Positions 11,908 through 21,799 of a DNA stretch of 64,000 nt are shown piece by piece; position 1 is the first letter of the stretch, and each line of letters starts with the position of its first letter. This DNA comes from Phytophthora sp. 'mugwort' (Eukaryota > Oomycota > Peronosporomycetes > Peronosporales > Peronosporaceae). Made by a program: the position numbers and the translations under genes. The stretch is taken from NCBI GenBank assembly GCA_033558025.1, contig JAUCEF010000007.1:1860001-1924000 (forward strand). Direction: 5' to 3'. Below the pieces are notes generated by a model. The model ran no database searches and was not told the DNA's origin. It saw only the letters and a list, made by a program, of their open reading frames with translations.

Positions 11908-14290
11908 ATGTCAGGGGCCAAGGACAACAAGTCTTCGTTGAGCCATCGCGCCCAGCAGAAATTTAAGTAAGTCTTGCTCAATTTCGACAAGCAATCTTGC
12001 ACTTCAATAGCGTTATTGACACTTGATCCTTGCTGTAGCGCTGGCAAGTACGAAGAGGCCGTGGACGCGCTGGAGAAGCTCGTGGAGGAGATTGACCCCC
12101 GCCAGGACTTTAAGGTGCGTCATAACGTAGCGCTGGCCCGCTTTGCCGCGCGGTTAGACACGCCCGAGAAGCTGCAGCAGGCGCTGCGGTTGAACCTGCG
12201 CACACAGCTGCAGGAGCACGACAAGAATGGCAAACCCGCGGTGGCTGCAGGAGGTAATGGGGGAACCGAGGATGTCGCTACGGCGGAAGACAACGGGTCG
12301 TTCTCCATTGAGAGGGAGATGGCTTACCTGCGCTACAACTTTGCGGCGTCATTGTTCCTGTCCAAGCAGTACGCACAGGCCAGCTCAGTGTTGGAGGCTG
12401 TGATGCGCAACGTCGACCCTGTCGATGAAAACGTGGCAATGCACGCCAGTTTCTTGTACTTGGACGTCATCTTGCACAGCACCAGAGGCTGTGTAAGCAC
12501 GGAAAAGGAACGCGCCGCGACCATAAAGAAGGCGCAGAGTATCTTGGCGTTTTTGGAGAAACCGCACCGGTTTAACACTATGCAGGACGTGGCTGATCAT
12601 CTGGTGCAACGTGATCCTAATGGAAATGTGGTCGAGACGGAGGCGCAGAAGAAGAATCGATGGGATGTGACGGAATTCCGCTTCCGGCTGCATTTGTACC
12701 GAGCCAAGTTTATGTTGCTGCAGAGCAACCTGAAGACGGCGAAGAAGGAGGTGAAATCGGCGCTGGAGATTTTCCAGAAGGAGATTAAGACGTATGACAG
12801 GAGGGAGGCCGCTGCCACGACGTCGTCTTCGCTGGCGATGGAGTCGGAGAAGACGAGCTCGGCGATTGGACACCCGTGCCTAGTGGTGCAGAACTCCACG
12901 GCGCTGTTTTTGAAGGCGAATCTGGAATATTTAAAGAAGAACTACAAGAAATGTATCAAGCTTCTTGCCTCGTGTACACAGGAAGCCGTGAGCGAGGTAC
13001 GTCGGCTTTTCAGTTGCTCGGGCTACAATTGTGAGGTGGAAGATGGAGCTGACTTGTTTGTGTATTGTTGTTGATGATTGCAGAGTGTTTTGTTGAATAA
13101 TATGGGCTGTATTCACTATCAATTGGGGCAGCGCAAGGCGGCACAGTCGTATTTTGCCAGAGCACTTCAAGCTATCACTAAGGCCACCAAGATGGACGTG
13201 GTCGTCATTGCAAGTTCTTCCCACCATGAAATCATGTACAATAACGGACTGCATTTGTTGCTTCAAGGGGAGTACGCGCTGGCATTCCGGTGCTTCCACG
13301 AGTCGTCGCGGTTGTTCTTTAACCGCCCGAAGCTGTGGCTGCGTCTCGGCGAGTGCTGTACTGCGGCATTTGCCAAGGAGCAGAAATTGGCAGTGGTGGC
13401 TGGAAACAAAAGTGGTTTGATCCAGGGCATCGTGGGCTCTGGTTCACACCGTCGTGTGCTGCTTCCCACCAGCTTGCCGTCCTCGGCATCGCAGGACATT
13501 AAGCTTCCAGAGAAAAACGGCAACGGCAACCGAGCCCGTATAGCGTCTACAGACGCTAATGATGTGGGCGGTTCCCCGACGATGAGTCTGCCGTTCGGTG
13601 CTAAGTGCTTCAAGAACGTGGTTTTGCTTTGCAATCAGCTTTTAGATGCCGGAAACGTGAATGGAAATGCTGATACTGCGGCAGCACCAGCTGCTGGTAG
13701 TGAGGCTGTAGATAGTGAAGCCCTCGACGCAAAGGCACTCGATGTGTTGCGGCAGAAGGCTTTGGCCAACCTGTCGTACGTTTACCTGTCGATGTACGAG
13801 CCCCAGCTTGCGATCACGAGTGCGAAGGAGTTACTGGCGTTGCCAACTTGCTCGAAGGCAAACAACTTTCTAGCACGGTCATATACTGCCGAGGCGCTTT
13901 GCATGCTGTCAAGGGCGTCAGATGCGACGGAGACATTGCAGTCGGAGCGGGACCTGATTGCTATGGCCGAAGAGTACGCACGGGAAGCCAATATCCAGGT
14001 AAAACTAGTGGAACTGGATGGCGTTTGATGTTGTGGTATGAGGTTCGGTATATCTGATGCTTGTACAATGTGTGCAGTTGTCGCGTGCGCGAGCTGGTGT
14101 CCATGTGAACAATGCCACTACGCTTCTGCTGCAGGGACGCAACTCGGAAGCCGAAGAAAGCGTGACGCGTGCCGTGAGGGAAAACCCGAATTGCCGCGAG
14201 TCACTGGAGCTCTTGGTCTACGTATTGCTGAAGAAGGGGGACACGAAGAAGGCGCTGCGTGTGCTGAAGGAGGCACAGGTAGTGCAATAA
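11908..14290 (+). CDS. CNOT10: CCR4-NOT transcription complex subunit 10-like TPR protein
   Basis: Four exons: 11908-11966, 12039-12996, 13084-13998 and 14078-14290; introns of 72, 87 and 79 bases; about 714 residues (animal CNOT10 is about 740). It is a helical TPR protein that in animals pairs with CNOT11 in the deadenylase complex acting on mRNA poly(A) tails. TPR-like helices are visible as NAGKYEEAVDALEKLV near the N-terminus, the central block FLKANLEYLKKNYKKCIKLL followed by NNMGCIHYQLGQRKAAQSYF, and C-terminal repeats around VNNATTLLLQGRNSEAEESV. The first exon (MSGAKDNKS) codes for only 19 full residues and was placed by the strong GTAAGTC donor at 11967. The last exon may end at 14290, or may splice at 14279 to a short exon ending near 14549. 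Confidence is high for the family and moderate for the C-terminus. Confidence 0.85.
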
Positions 14291-14941
14291 GCTGCTCAAC
14301 CCCCTGGTGTTGATACCAAGTAGCAACCTGGTTGTACGAGGGTTGGCAGTTGACAGGCATAGTAACACGATGTACACGGGTAACCAGGCAATCTGCACAA
14401 AGAATGTGAATGAAGAGAGGTGGGACCCCAAAGCCAAACGAAATGGATCATATAGATTCTTGACGCGGCGTTTCTTCGTAATTCGTCCTTGCAGCAGCTA
14501 TCAGACGTTGCTACTGCAGCGTGCAAAGCTGAAGAATGTCGGAAGATAAAGCATTTTGGTGCCAAGATACTGCAGTTATGCAGCGGTCTTTTTGTGTCAT
14601 TTCGGTTTGCCAAGCCCCTTTGCTTGCTGCTCTACCCTATCGAACCGAAAGGAGGTTGCTTCTTCACCTTAACGGTGTCGCCCACCTCACAACTTCACTC
14701 CCCCTCAGCTCTTTTGTGTCTGTGTCTGTCTTCCTACCTAGTGCGTTGCTTGTCAGGCATCGCAAGAGAAGCAACCAGTCATCGTAGCAGGTGGTTAACG
14801 TGACGAGCTCTCCCATCGCTGTGTACCCCTTCACTGCTCTCACAACCTGCTCACGACCTGGAACTCCTCGACTCTGGTGATCTCCCTCACCGCTGGCGTC
14901 CTGCAAGCCGGCAACCCCGGGTGCTGCAGATTATATACCGC
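14291..14941. other. Convergent 3' region between CNOT10-like and G3BP-like genes
   Basis: Two genes end towards each other here. A possible last exon of the CNOT10-like gene (about 14520-14549) lies inside. No other coding signal or repeat was seen. Confidence 0.35.
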
Positions 14942-16540
14942 TTACTCCGCCCGATTGTGCGACGCGGCGTCCACCTTACCACCACGGCGGTTGCCAGTCT
15001 TCTCGCGACGCGCGCCCTCACGCCGCTCGCCCTTGTTAGAGGCAGGAGCGTCTTCCCCAGTACGCTCCTTACGCTCACCGCGGCCAGCCTTGGGGCCGTG
15101 GCCACGACCACGACCACGCGAGTCATTACCACGGAAACCACCACGCTGTTCCTTACGCTCAGCACGCTCTTCGACCTGAAGCACCTTGTCAAACACCTTG
15201 AACTCCTTGGTCTCGGCAAGAGCACCACGCATGCTCTCCTCTTCATAGTAGTCCACGAAGGCAAAGCCACGCTGGGCCACCACGTTCACAGCGGCGATTG
15301 AGCCGTAACCTTTGAACAGCTCACGCAAGTCATTTTCACGCGACTGCGACGGCACGTCACGGATGAATAGACTGTAGAGACGCTTGTACTCCTTGTCCTT
15401 GCCGTTGCCGGACTTGTTCTTGGGCGACTTTTCCGGGGCCGGGGAACCCGTGGTCGGAGCAATCGCAGCCGGAGCAGGGGCCGACGCAGGGGCCGACGCA
15501 GCTTTCGGAGTCGCGGGCTTGGCCGGGGCCGAAGCGAGCGCCGCCGAGGGCGTGATAGACGCTGCAGCCTTCGAGGCCGAGAAAAGAGCAGCCCACGTCT
15601 TGGGCTTCTCGGGCTCAGCGGGAGGCGGCACCACCGGGTCAGCCGGAGCAGCGACCGAAGCGGCAACAGGAGCCGGTGACGCAGCAGCTGCTGAGGCCTT
15701 GTCCTGTTTCTTGGGTGACTTGACCGGGGACTTAACCGGAGACTTGACAGGCGACGGCGTCTTGGTACCAGGAGCCTCCTCCTCCTTCTTCGGGCTGATC
15801 GTCTTCTTCACTGGAGACGACGCGATCGTAGCCGTAGCCTTGACCGGCGACACAGGGGCAGCCTCCTTCACGACCTTGGTGATCTTAGAGACCGTAGTAA
15901 TCGCCGTCTTCACGGGTGACGCCACCTTCTTGGGCGAGGCGGGGACAGGTGTCTCCTTCTTCTCCTGGATCTTCTTCCCAGGCGATGTGGGCGTCTGCGT
16001 CTCAGTCTTCTTTCCGTTCTTAGTAGGCGACAATGGCGCAGCAGCAGGCGCAGTAACAACAGTCTTCTCCACCTTCTCCGACACGACGACCTCGACGGGC
16101 GACGCGCCTGGCAGCTCCAGGAAGCGCAAACAATCATTCAGCACAAAGTATCCCTTGGGTTGCACGGCCAGAAAGAACGTCTGCACAAAGGGCTTTGGCG
16201 TGGGACTGCTCCGTAGCGTCATGACGCCCGTAACCAGCACGAGTACGCCGTCCCCCAGCGAGTTCTGGCAGTCGATGGAGCCAGCGTCCAGGTCCACGCG
16301 CGCGCCCGCGTAGCCGCGTTTGAGAATCTGGTCGTTGATAGCGCGCTGGCCGGCAATGGGCTCCTCCATGTGCGAGCCCAGGCCGTGACACCAGCGGCTC
16401 TCGGCCTTATAGAAGCGGTGCAGACTCTGCGGCTCCTTGGCCAGGAAATGGTAGTACTGGCGCATGAACGTGTTGCCCACAGTGGACGGCGATGGCACCG
16501 TCTCGTCCTCGTGGGCGGCGGGGGCGGGCGTCTCGGGCAT
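14942..16540 (-). CDS. G3BP-like protein: NTF2 domain, long linker, RRM and RG-rich tail
   Basis: Single exon of 532 residues. Residues about 20-135 are an NTF2-like dimerisation domain (GNTFMRQYYHFLAKEP near its start, QTFFLAVQPKGYFVLND near its end). Residues about 140-380 are a low-complexity Ala/Pro/Lys/Ser linker with repeated SPVK and SPKK units. An RRM follows at about 383-455, with YSLFIRDVP as RNP2-like and QRGFAFVDYY as RNP1. The tail is Arg/Gly-rich. This layout is that of G3BP/Rasputin, the RNA-binding protein that nucleates stress granules; the role here is inferred. The repeated S-P-x-K units are possible phosphorylation sites for proline-directed kinases. Large ORFs on the opposite strand are shadows of the biased linker. 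Confidence 0.9.
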   Translation of the reverse strand: MPETPAPAAHEDETVPSPSTVGNTFMRQYYHFLAKEPQSLHRFYKAESRWCHGLGSHMEEPIAGQRAINDQILKRGYAGARVDLDAGSIDCQNSLGDGVLVLVTGVMTLRSSPTPKPFVQTFFLAVQPKGYFVLNDCLRFLELPGASPVEVVVSEKVEKTVVTAPAAAPLSPTKNGKKTETQTPTSPGKKIQEKKETPVPASPKKVASPVKTAITTVSKITKVVKEAAPVSPVKATATIASSPVKKTISPKKEEEAPGTKTPSPVKSPVKSPVKSPKKQDKASAAAASPAPVAASVAAPADPVVPPPAEPEKPKTWAALFSASKAAASITPSAALASAPAKPATPKAASAPASAPAPAAIAPTTGSPAPEKSPKNKSGNGKDKEYKRLYSLFIRDVPSQSRENDLRELFKGYGSIAAVNVVAQRGFAFVDYYEEESMRGALAETKEFKVFDKVLQVEERAERKEQRGGFRGNDSRGRGRGHGPKAGRGERKERTGEDAPASNKGERREGARREKTGNRRGGKVDAASHNRAE

Positions 16541-16786
16541 CGTGGTAGCTGACTGGCACTAACGAGGGGGAACTCTGAGCGATAGACGGGAGATTTCAGA
16601 TTGGATCTCGATCTGCTGGCGGCAAACCAAAAAAAAATCTAACGGTGGGGCACCACGTCTGCAACATACAAAATACGAGTCTAGCTTGTCGAAATAATTG
16701 AGCTGATATTGAGTAAATATGATGTAGGCATTGGGGTTTTATGCCTCTGTAGATGCCGCTCTATAATGCTACAACATGCCTTTCGG

Positions 16787-17461
16787 TCATTTGAGCGCGA
16801 AGACGAGCGGGATGATAATGGCGGCCAACACCAGGGAGAGCAGGCAGAGATACCAAAGGTATTTCTGCCGGGCTTCGCGTTGCAGCTGACGCGCATGCTG
16901 CAGCTCGTCGACGCCTTTGCCGATTTCGACTCGCACGGCTTCGACTTTTGTGGCGATCTGGTCCACGCCTTGGCCTTGCTCGCTAACCAGCGTCCCGACT
17001 TGGCGGAACAGAGCGTTGACAGCTGCAGCTTCTTGAGCGATCTCACCAGCTTCAAGGACTTCTTCTTTCGCGGTCTGGATCTCCTGTGCTGAGATCGCAA
17101 CGGACCCGTTGCCGGCGAGGAAGTCGGCGTCACACAGCGCCTCGCGACGGACCGCGGCTTGACGTTGAGCGCTCTGCAGCTCATGCATGACCTTGACGAA
17201 GGCTCGCTGCACGTCCCGGAAGCCGTTGGGTTCGGCTTTGCCGCGCTTATGTTCTCGCAGGAAGGCAGCGAGAACCTGGTACGTCCCCGTCGCCTCTTCG
17301 AGCTGTGGCACCACGCCGATAATGTAGTCTTGCTCAGTCTTGAGCGTCGGACTCGAAGCTGCTTCGCTGATATTGGAAGTAAGCGTACGCAGTTGTTCTA
17401 GCAAGGCACTGGCATCTTCAAGCGTCGAGATAGCTGACACGGAAGCGCCGTCTACAGTCAT
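16787..17461 (-). CDS. Syntaxin-like t-SNARE (Qa type), tail-anchored
   Basis: Single exon of 224 residues. The N-terminal 120 residues are helical and fit a syntaxin Habc-like bundle. Residues about 140-197 form a SNARE helix with the central glutamine in GTLVSEQGQGVD. Residues about 202-222 are a hydrophobic anchor (WYLCLLSLVLAAIIIPLVF) and only two residues follow, so it is tail-anchored with the bulk in the cytosol. It should pair with other SNAREs in membrane fusion; the target membrane (endosome, vacuole or plasma membrane) cannot be told. Its start is back to back with the TOG-array gene across 466 bases. Confidence 0.85.
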   Translation of the reverse strand: MTVDGASVSAISTLEDASALLEQLRTLTSNISEAASSPTLKTEQDYIIGVVPQLEEATGTYQVLAAFLREHKRGKAEPNGFRDVQRAFVKVMHELQSAQRQAAVRREALCDADFLAGNGSVAISAQEIQTAKEEVLEAGEIAQEAAAVNALFRQVGTLVSEQGQGVDQIATKVEAVRVEIGKGVDELQHARQLQREARQKYLWYLCLLSLVLAAIIIPLVFALK

Positions 17462-17927
17462 GGCTCGTTGACAACGGTGAGAGATAACGGAGACGTGTGA
17501 GACGAGTAGAACCTGGTTAAGCGTAGTGTCGTTCCCTCAGCAAGCTAACAATACTTTTAGGAATAAAGGGACAACATACTCTGATCTTCATTGTAACATT
17601 CTTCGTTCTACGAATAAATAAACTTCCAGATCAGCTCCAATCACCTCGTCACTTGTAGCACCCTTAAATAGGAGACGTTGATGCTTAGTATGCGTAGGAG
17701 TGAATGAATGTCGTTCAGTACTGCGACCGAAAATACATGTAGTGCTGTCTTTGCCGCTACTTTTTAGCGGGCACCAAGTGAATTGAGTGCACGGTCCGTT
17801 TCGCTCTATTTTAAACAATGGAAAGCCTCGACTGCAACAATACATGCTCAGTTCAAGTTGAGCGCTCGGCCCCGGGCTCATTTCTTACGACCAGCGTCCA
17901 GTACCAAGCCAAACGAGTTCGGAAGCG
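17462..17927. other. Divergent promoter region, SNARE and TOG-array genes
   Basis: No gene of its own. It must drive transcription both ways. An initiator-like motif for the plus-strand gene is described separately at 17876. Confidence 0.5.
17876..17884 (+). promoter_or_regulatory. Candidate oomycete initiator (GCTCATTTC)
   Basis: GCTCATTTC lies 43-51 bases before the ATG at 17928. It matches the oomycete core promoter start motif GCTCATTYY described for Phytophthora genes. One match by eye in a single promoter is modest evidence. Confidence 0.4.
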
Positions 17928-20900
17928 ATGCCTGGCCCAGTCTTTTCGAGTCCAAGTAGCATCACTCACAAGTCGGGGAAGTCAGCAACTGAAGGTGTGG
18001 AAGCTGTCGTCAAGAAGAGTGTCATCGGAAGGATCAAGAGCAAGTTGTCGAAGAATTTAGGACGTCGGAAGTCCATCACGACGGTGGCTTCACCTACTTC
18101 GCAGGATTTAATTGACAAGGAGCTTGTACCCGACCAGCAGCAAATTCAGCAGGAAGAGAACAACGAGGCAAGCAATAAAAAGGAAGATGTGGGTCCTGAG
18201 CTTCATCAATCTCCGAATAGTGAGACGGAGGTCGAGAGCCCCTCGGTAATGGACGCGGTGCTACAATTCGACGCGTCGCTGCTTACCCTCGAGAGCGTTT
18301 TCAGTGAACTCGACAGAGAATCCACTAGCAGTGTGGAGAAAAATGTGATTGAAGAGAAAGACAGTGAAACCCCAGAGCAGATTGAAGACGGCATTGACGT
18401 CGATGACGACGACCATAAGGTCGAATATATTCCAGGAAAGTATCCACAGCAGACACCTGATGAGGACGATGAGGACACGCTAGAAGTCTTCGAGAATGGT
18501 GCAGGAAACCAACAGCGGAATGCTTCTCCACGAGCTCCTGAGGATGACGATGAAGATGACAATTGCCTCGACAACGAAGCCGGTGCGAGCCGTTCTTTTG
18601 AGCCTTTAAGACCCATGCAGACTGTCGATCTTATGATTATCGGAGTAACTCCAATCTCGCTACGGAACTATATCCCATGTGACGATTTGTGCGACGAAAA
18701 AGAGGAAGAGCCTTTTGTGGATGCTGAACTTGATGTAGTATCGACACCGCGCATCAACGAGCCCGTTTCGTCTCCATTGAAGCGGGCGCGTCCTGGTGTT
18801 GACATGAAATCCCCGCGAGGAATATTCTCACAAGGAAACAATTTACCTCATCCTCCTCTCCAGGAAATTCGTGAAGAAGATGACAACACTTCCCCTGGTG
18901 ATCAGTTCCCAGCATCATTATGGAGAGTAAAAGAGCGACGTCATCCATTTTTGACATCAGAAGCACCAATTCTGGCTTCAGCTTCAGCGCAGTGCTCTCC
19001 ACAGGGTGAAGAAGAGTTTGAGGCACTATTAGGTACCAGAAATGCGGTTCAAGAGGAGCCTCGTGTTAATGAACGGGCCGAAGAAAATGACGATGCAGAT
19101 GTATTGGACACGGGTGCTTTGATCACGCGTGCGTTTGGTGAACGGATTGTGAATCTGTTGGCAGCTGACCCATGGGGGGACCGACAGGATGGTTTTGATG
19201 CTATTACGCTAGCGGTCAAGAAGATTAACGTGTCTACGCTTGATCCGGCCACTCGACAGCGTTTATTGTGCGCTTCACTTGCAGCTGTGCAGTGCGGGGT
19301 CGAGGACCGTATCGCCCCCGTCATGTTTTGTGCACTTGAGTGTTTTCGCGCAGTCCTCAAGGAATTTGCACGTGTCCTTCCCGATGAACGCATGTTTGGC
19401 GACACGGAATCGAATAGTGCAGCAGTTCTGAACACGCAGTTGTCCGTGCTAGTGGCCGTTCTAGTGAAGAAACTAGGAGACTCCAACAAGCGCACACAGC
19501 GTGAAGCTACTCAAGCATTGATACGTATCGCCCGTCTTCGATCCCTGCGCGCACTTCCCCACGTGTTGCTCCACTTAAGTGGACGCGAGGTTCCTCCACG
19601 CCGTCAGCTCGAGACACTGCGTCGTTTGATGCGAGAGCTTGGGCTTACCACGTCAGCTGATGCATCGACACAGCATCAGCAATTGACAGTGGAGACCGTG
19701 CTTCAATTCGTTGCCCCAAGTCTCAAGATCGTTGAGGAAAAGACCCGCAAAGCTGCAGTGGAGATTCTCGCTGATCTTCAGACACGAACAAGTCACTCGA
19801 CAGCTTGGCATGATCAACTCGCTCGTGCCGGTGCAGTCAAACCAGAAATGCTCCGTGTGATTACTCGTCGTGTGAAAGAAATGCTGACTAAGCGTGAACA
19901 GCAACAAGCAGCGGACGTGTCGGCAGCACCTGTAGCAGGTAGTACTGTAACGAATCAGACAGAAGAGCGAGTTGACGATGAAGCTGCGTTCCCTCCAGCC
20001 GAACTCGTTGATGTCCCTCAGGAAGACGCGCAGTCGAGCATTAACCTGCTTGAGGCGTCATTATCGAGTGCGCAAACCGTTGTGGGACCTGTTTGCTGGC
20101 GAAAGCTTTCGAGCAAGACATGGAGTGACCGAAAGGAGGCTCTCCTCGCCGTCGAGAAAGCCATGACAGAAGCGAAGTCAGACTTGCGCGACACTCGACC
20201 GGCGTTTGGTAGTGCTGCTCAGAGCACGTTTGTAGCGTACTGTGCGGTGCTGCACCGCGCGCTGGGAGACAGCATTGCGCCGGTAGTGAACACTGCATTG
20301 GACACTTTCACGACGCTCATCAAGATTTATGGCCCTCGTGTTGAATGGCGCGAGACAGACGTGCGCGAAGTCATTCTACTGACTTTGTTACGGTTGTTGG
20401 CTGCTATGCAGAAGCCAAACACACGAACGACTCGTGCTGCTTGTCGTGGGGTTCTCAAGTTGGCGCGACTGCCCAATGCCCGTCATCCGCTTCGATATGT
20501 ACTCTCTTGTGTCTTTGGTGGCGAGGGCAGCAGCGTACGTGACGCACAAGTCCAAATGCATTTGCTGCGTCTTCTAGTGCCAGAGTTTGGATTCCAGGCC
20601 GATGGATTGGGTGCCTCGCGCGTGCTTGATGCGGTTAGCAAGGGGTTGACGCATAGCAGTGCTCGTGTGCGTCGATCTGCTGCTGATGTCGCTCTGAGCG
20701 CTCAGCGACTTCTTGGTCGAGATTTCGTGCTATCTCGACTACAAGGTGTCAAGCCCGTGACCCTCAAGGAGCTCGAAAAGAGTTTCGTGGATGGGGTCGG
20801 AGGGTCCGGTGGTGGAGAACGTCCGCAAACTGTGCACGCTACGGCTGAACCTTTGACATCTGCCGCTAGTGGAGACTCAGAGCTATCACCTGTGACATTC

Positions 20901-21089
20901 GGTGGACTTGGAGAATTTTCATCGAGGCGCTTGCTTAGTAGTGCCCCGGTGGGCATTGGCCGTCTGCAATGCACACCGCTCTACGAAGAGACAAGTGCAG
21001 ATCCTCAGGCTCGTGCGTCAGTACTTAGCAACGAAGAAGAAAACTTAATGGACTCGATCGTCGGTGGAGATGATTTTCTAGGAGAGTAG
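17928..21089 (+). CDS. TOG/HEAT-array protein (CEP104/TOGARAM/CLASP-like)
   Basis: Single exon of 1053 residues. Residues 1-390 are acidic, Ser/Glu-rich and probably disordered, with a basic start (KSVIGRIKSKLSKNLGRRKS). Two helical arrays follow: about 395-690 and about 720-960. Both start with TOG-like signatures, a tryptophan followed by an R/K-rich helix: PWGDRQDGFDAI and, more typical, TWSDRKEALLAVEKAM. Each array continues with LGDS-type loops (LGDSNKRTQREATQALIRIA, LGDSIAPVVNTALDTF). TOG domains bind tubulin, so a role at microtubule or ciliary tips is inferred; oomycetes make flagellated zoospores, which would suit CEP104 or TOGARAM relatives. I cannot choose between these families by eye. 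No intron is needed. Confidence 0.7.
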   Translation: MPGPVFSSPSSITHKSGKSATEGVEAVVKKSVIGRIKSKLSKNLGRRKSITTVASPTSQDLIDKELVPDQQQIQQEENNEASNKKEDVGPELHQSPNSETEVESPSVMDAVLQFDASLLTLESVFSELDRESTSSVEKNVIEEKDSETPEQIEDGIDVDDDDHKVEYIPGKYPQQTPDEDDEDTLEVFENGAGNQQRNASPRAPEDDDEDDNCLDNEAGASRSFEPLRPMQTVDLMIIGVTPISLRNYIPCDDLCDEKEEEPFVDAELDVVSTPRINEPVSSPLKRARPGVDMKSPRGIFSQGNNLPHPPLQEIREEDDNTSPGDQFPASLWRVKERRHPFLTSEAPILASASAQCSPQGEEEFEALLGTRNAVQEEPRVNERAEENDDADVLDTGALITRAFGERIVNLLAADPWGDRQDGFDAITLAVKKINVSTLDPATRQRLLCASLAAVQCGVEDRIAPVMFCALECFRAVLKEFARVLPDERMFGDTESNSAAVLNTQLSVLVAVLVKKLGDSNKRTQREATQALIRIARLRSLRALPHVLLHLSGREVPPRRQLETLRRLMRELGLTTSADASTQHQQLTVETVLQFVAPSLKIVEEKTRKAAVEILADLQTRTSHSTAWHDQLARAGAVKPEMLRVITRRVKEMLTKREQQQAADVSAAPVAGSTVTNQTEERVDDEAAFPPAELVDVPQEDAQSSINLLEASLSSAQTVVGPVCWRKLSSKTWSDRKEALLAVEKAMTEAKSDLRDTRPAFGSAAQSTFVAYCAVLHRALGDSIAPVVNTALDTFTTLIKIYGPRVEWRETDVREVILLTLLRLLAAMQKPNTRTTRAACRGVLKLARLPNARHPLRYVLSCVFGGEGSSVRDAQVQMHLLRLLVPEFGFQADGLGASRVLDAVSKGLTHSSARVRRSAADVALSAQRLLGRDFVLSRLQGVKPVTLKELEKSFVDGVGGSGGGERPQTVHATAEPLTSAASGDSELSPVTFGGLGEFSSRRLLSSAPVGIGRLQCTPLYEETSADPQARASVLSNEEENLMDSIVGGDDFLGE

Positions 21090-21799
21090 GTGAACGAAAA
21101 TCAATGGAAGCGAAAGAGAACTGTGATGCATAAAGTCGCAAGCTAATCGAATAAATGATTGTAAGTTACGGCAAATATACTGGAATATTTGTTCAGAACT
21201 ATTTATTCTACAAGATCGCAGAAAATACGGAATAATTTTCGATCGTACTGTAAAGTTTACAGTCTACAGTGTAAACCTGACAATGTATACGTCTACAAAA
21301 AACTTTCTGGTAAGTACGTCTTTGTGCATTTCTGAGCGACTGCTGCATATTTTAGACACGGTGAAGGCGGCGCCGCCAGTAAACCTTTTCGTATCTTGCG
21401 GGACCGGAGGGCCCGCCCGTCGTACCGAAGCCGAAGGCGTAGGTAGCTCAATTACTAACCTAATACGGAAAGTAGTGGAGCGAGCCCCTGCGAGCTGAAC
21501 GGAGGCGTTTTCTACCGGAGCGTAGCGTACAAAAGTAGTGGAGCGAGCGAAACGGGCACCATCCAAACTTTTATTATCGCCACGTAGCGGCGGCGCATAG
21601 CACCTGACGTCAATAACAGCAGCAAACTGTTGTATAATTATTCCCAAGAGTTAATGTCCCGATCAAACATTTTCTTTCTTCCCTAGCAAGTTGCTAGTAG
21701 GAACTAGCCGCAATAAGCACGGCCGGCGCAGCAGAAACTATCAAGACGTAACAACTGCCTCGACGAGCTCATCGATACTTCGACAAACGACGACGCCGC
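21090..21799. other. Convergent intergenic region with short degenerate repeats
   Basis: Lies between the 3' ends of the TOG gene and eEF1B-gamma. The motif GTAGTGGAGCGAGC occurs at 21472-21485 and again at 21535-21548, and related GGAGCG/TAGCG words are scattered around. This looks like a short degenerate repeat or mobile-element relic. No ORF with a recognisable motif. Confidence 0.4.

Noticed and set aside
15384..16313. 309-codon plus-strand ORF rich in Gly, Ala and Thr
   Set aside because: Antisense of the low-complexity G3BP linker; the repeated composition mirrors the S-P-x-K repeats.
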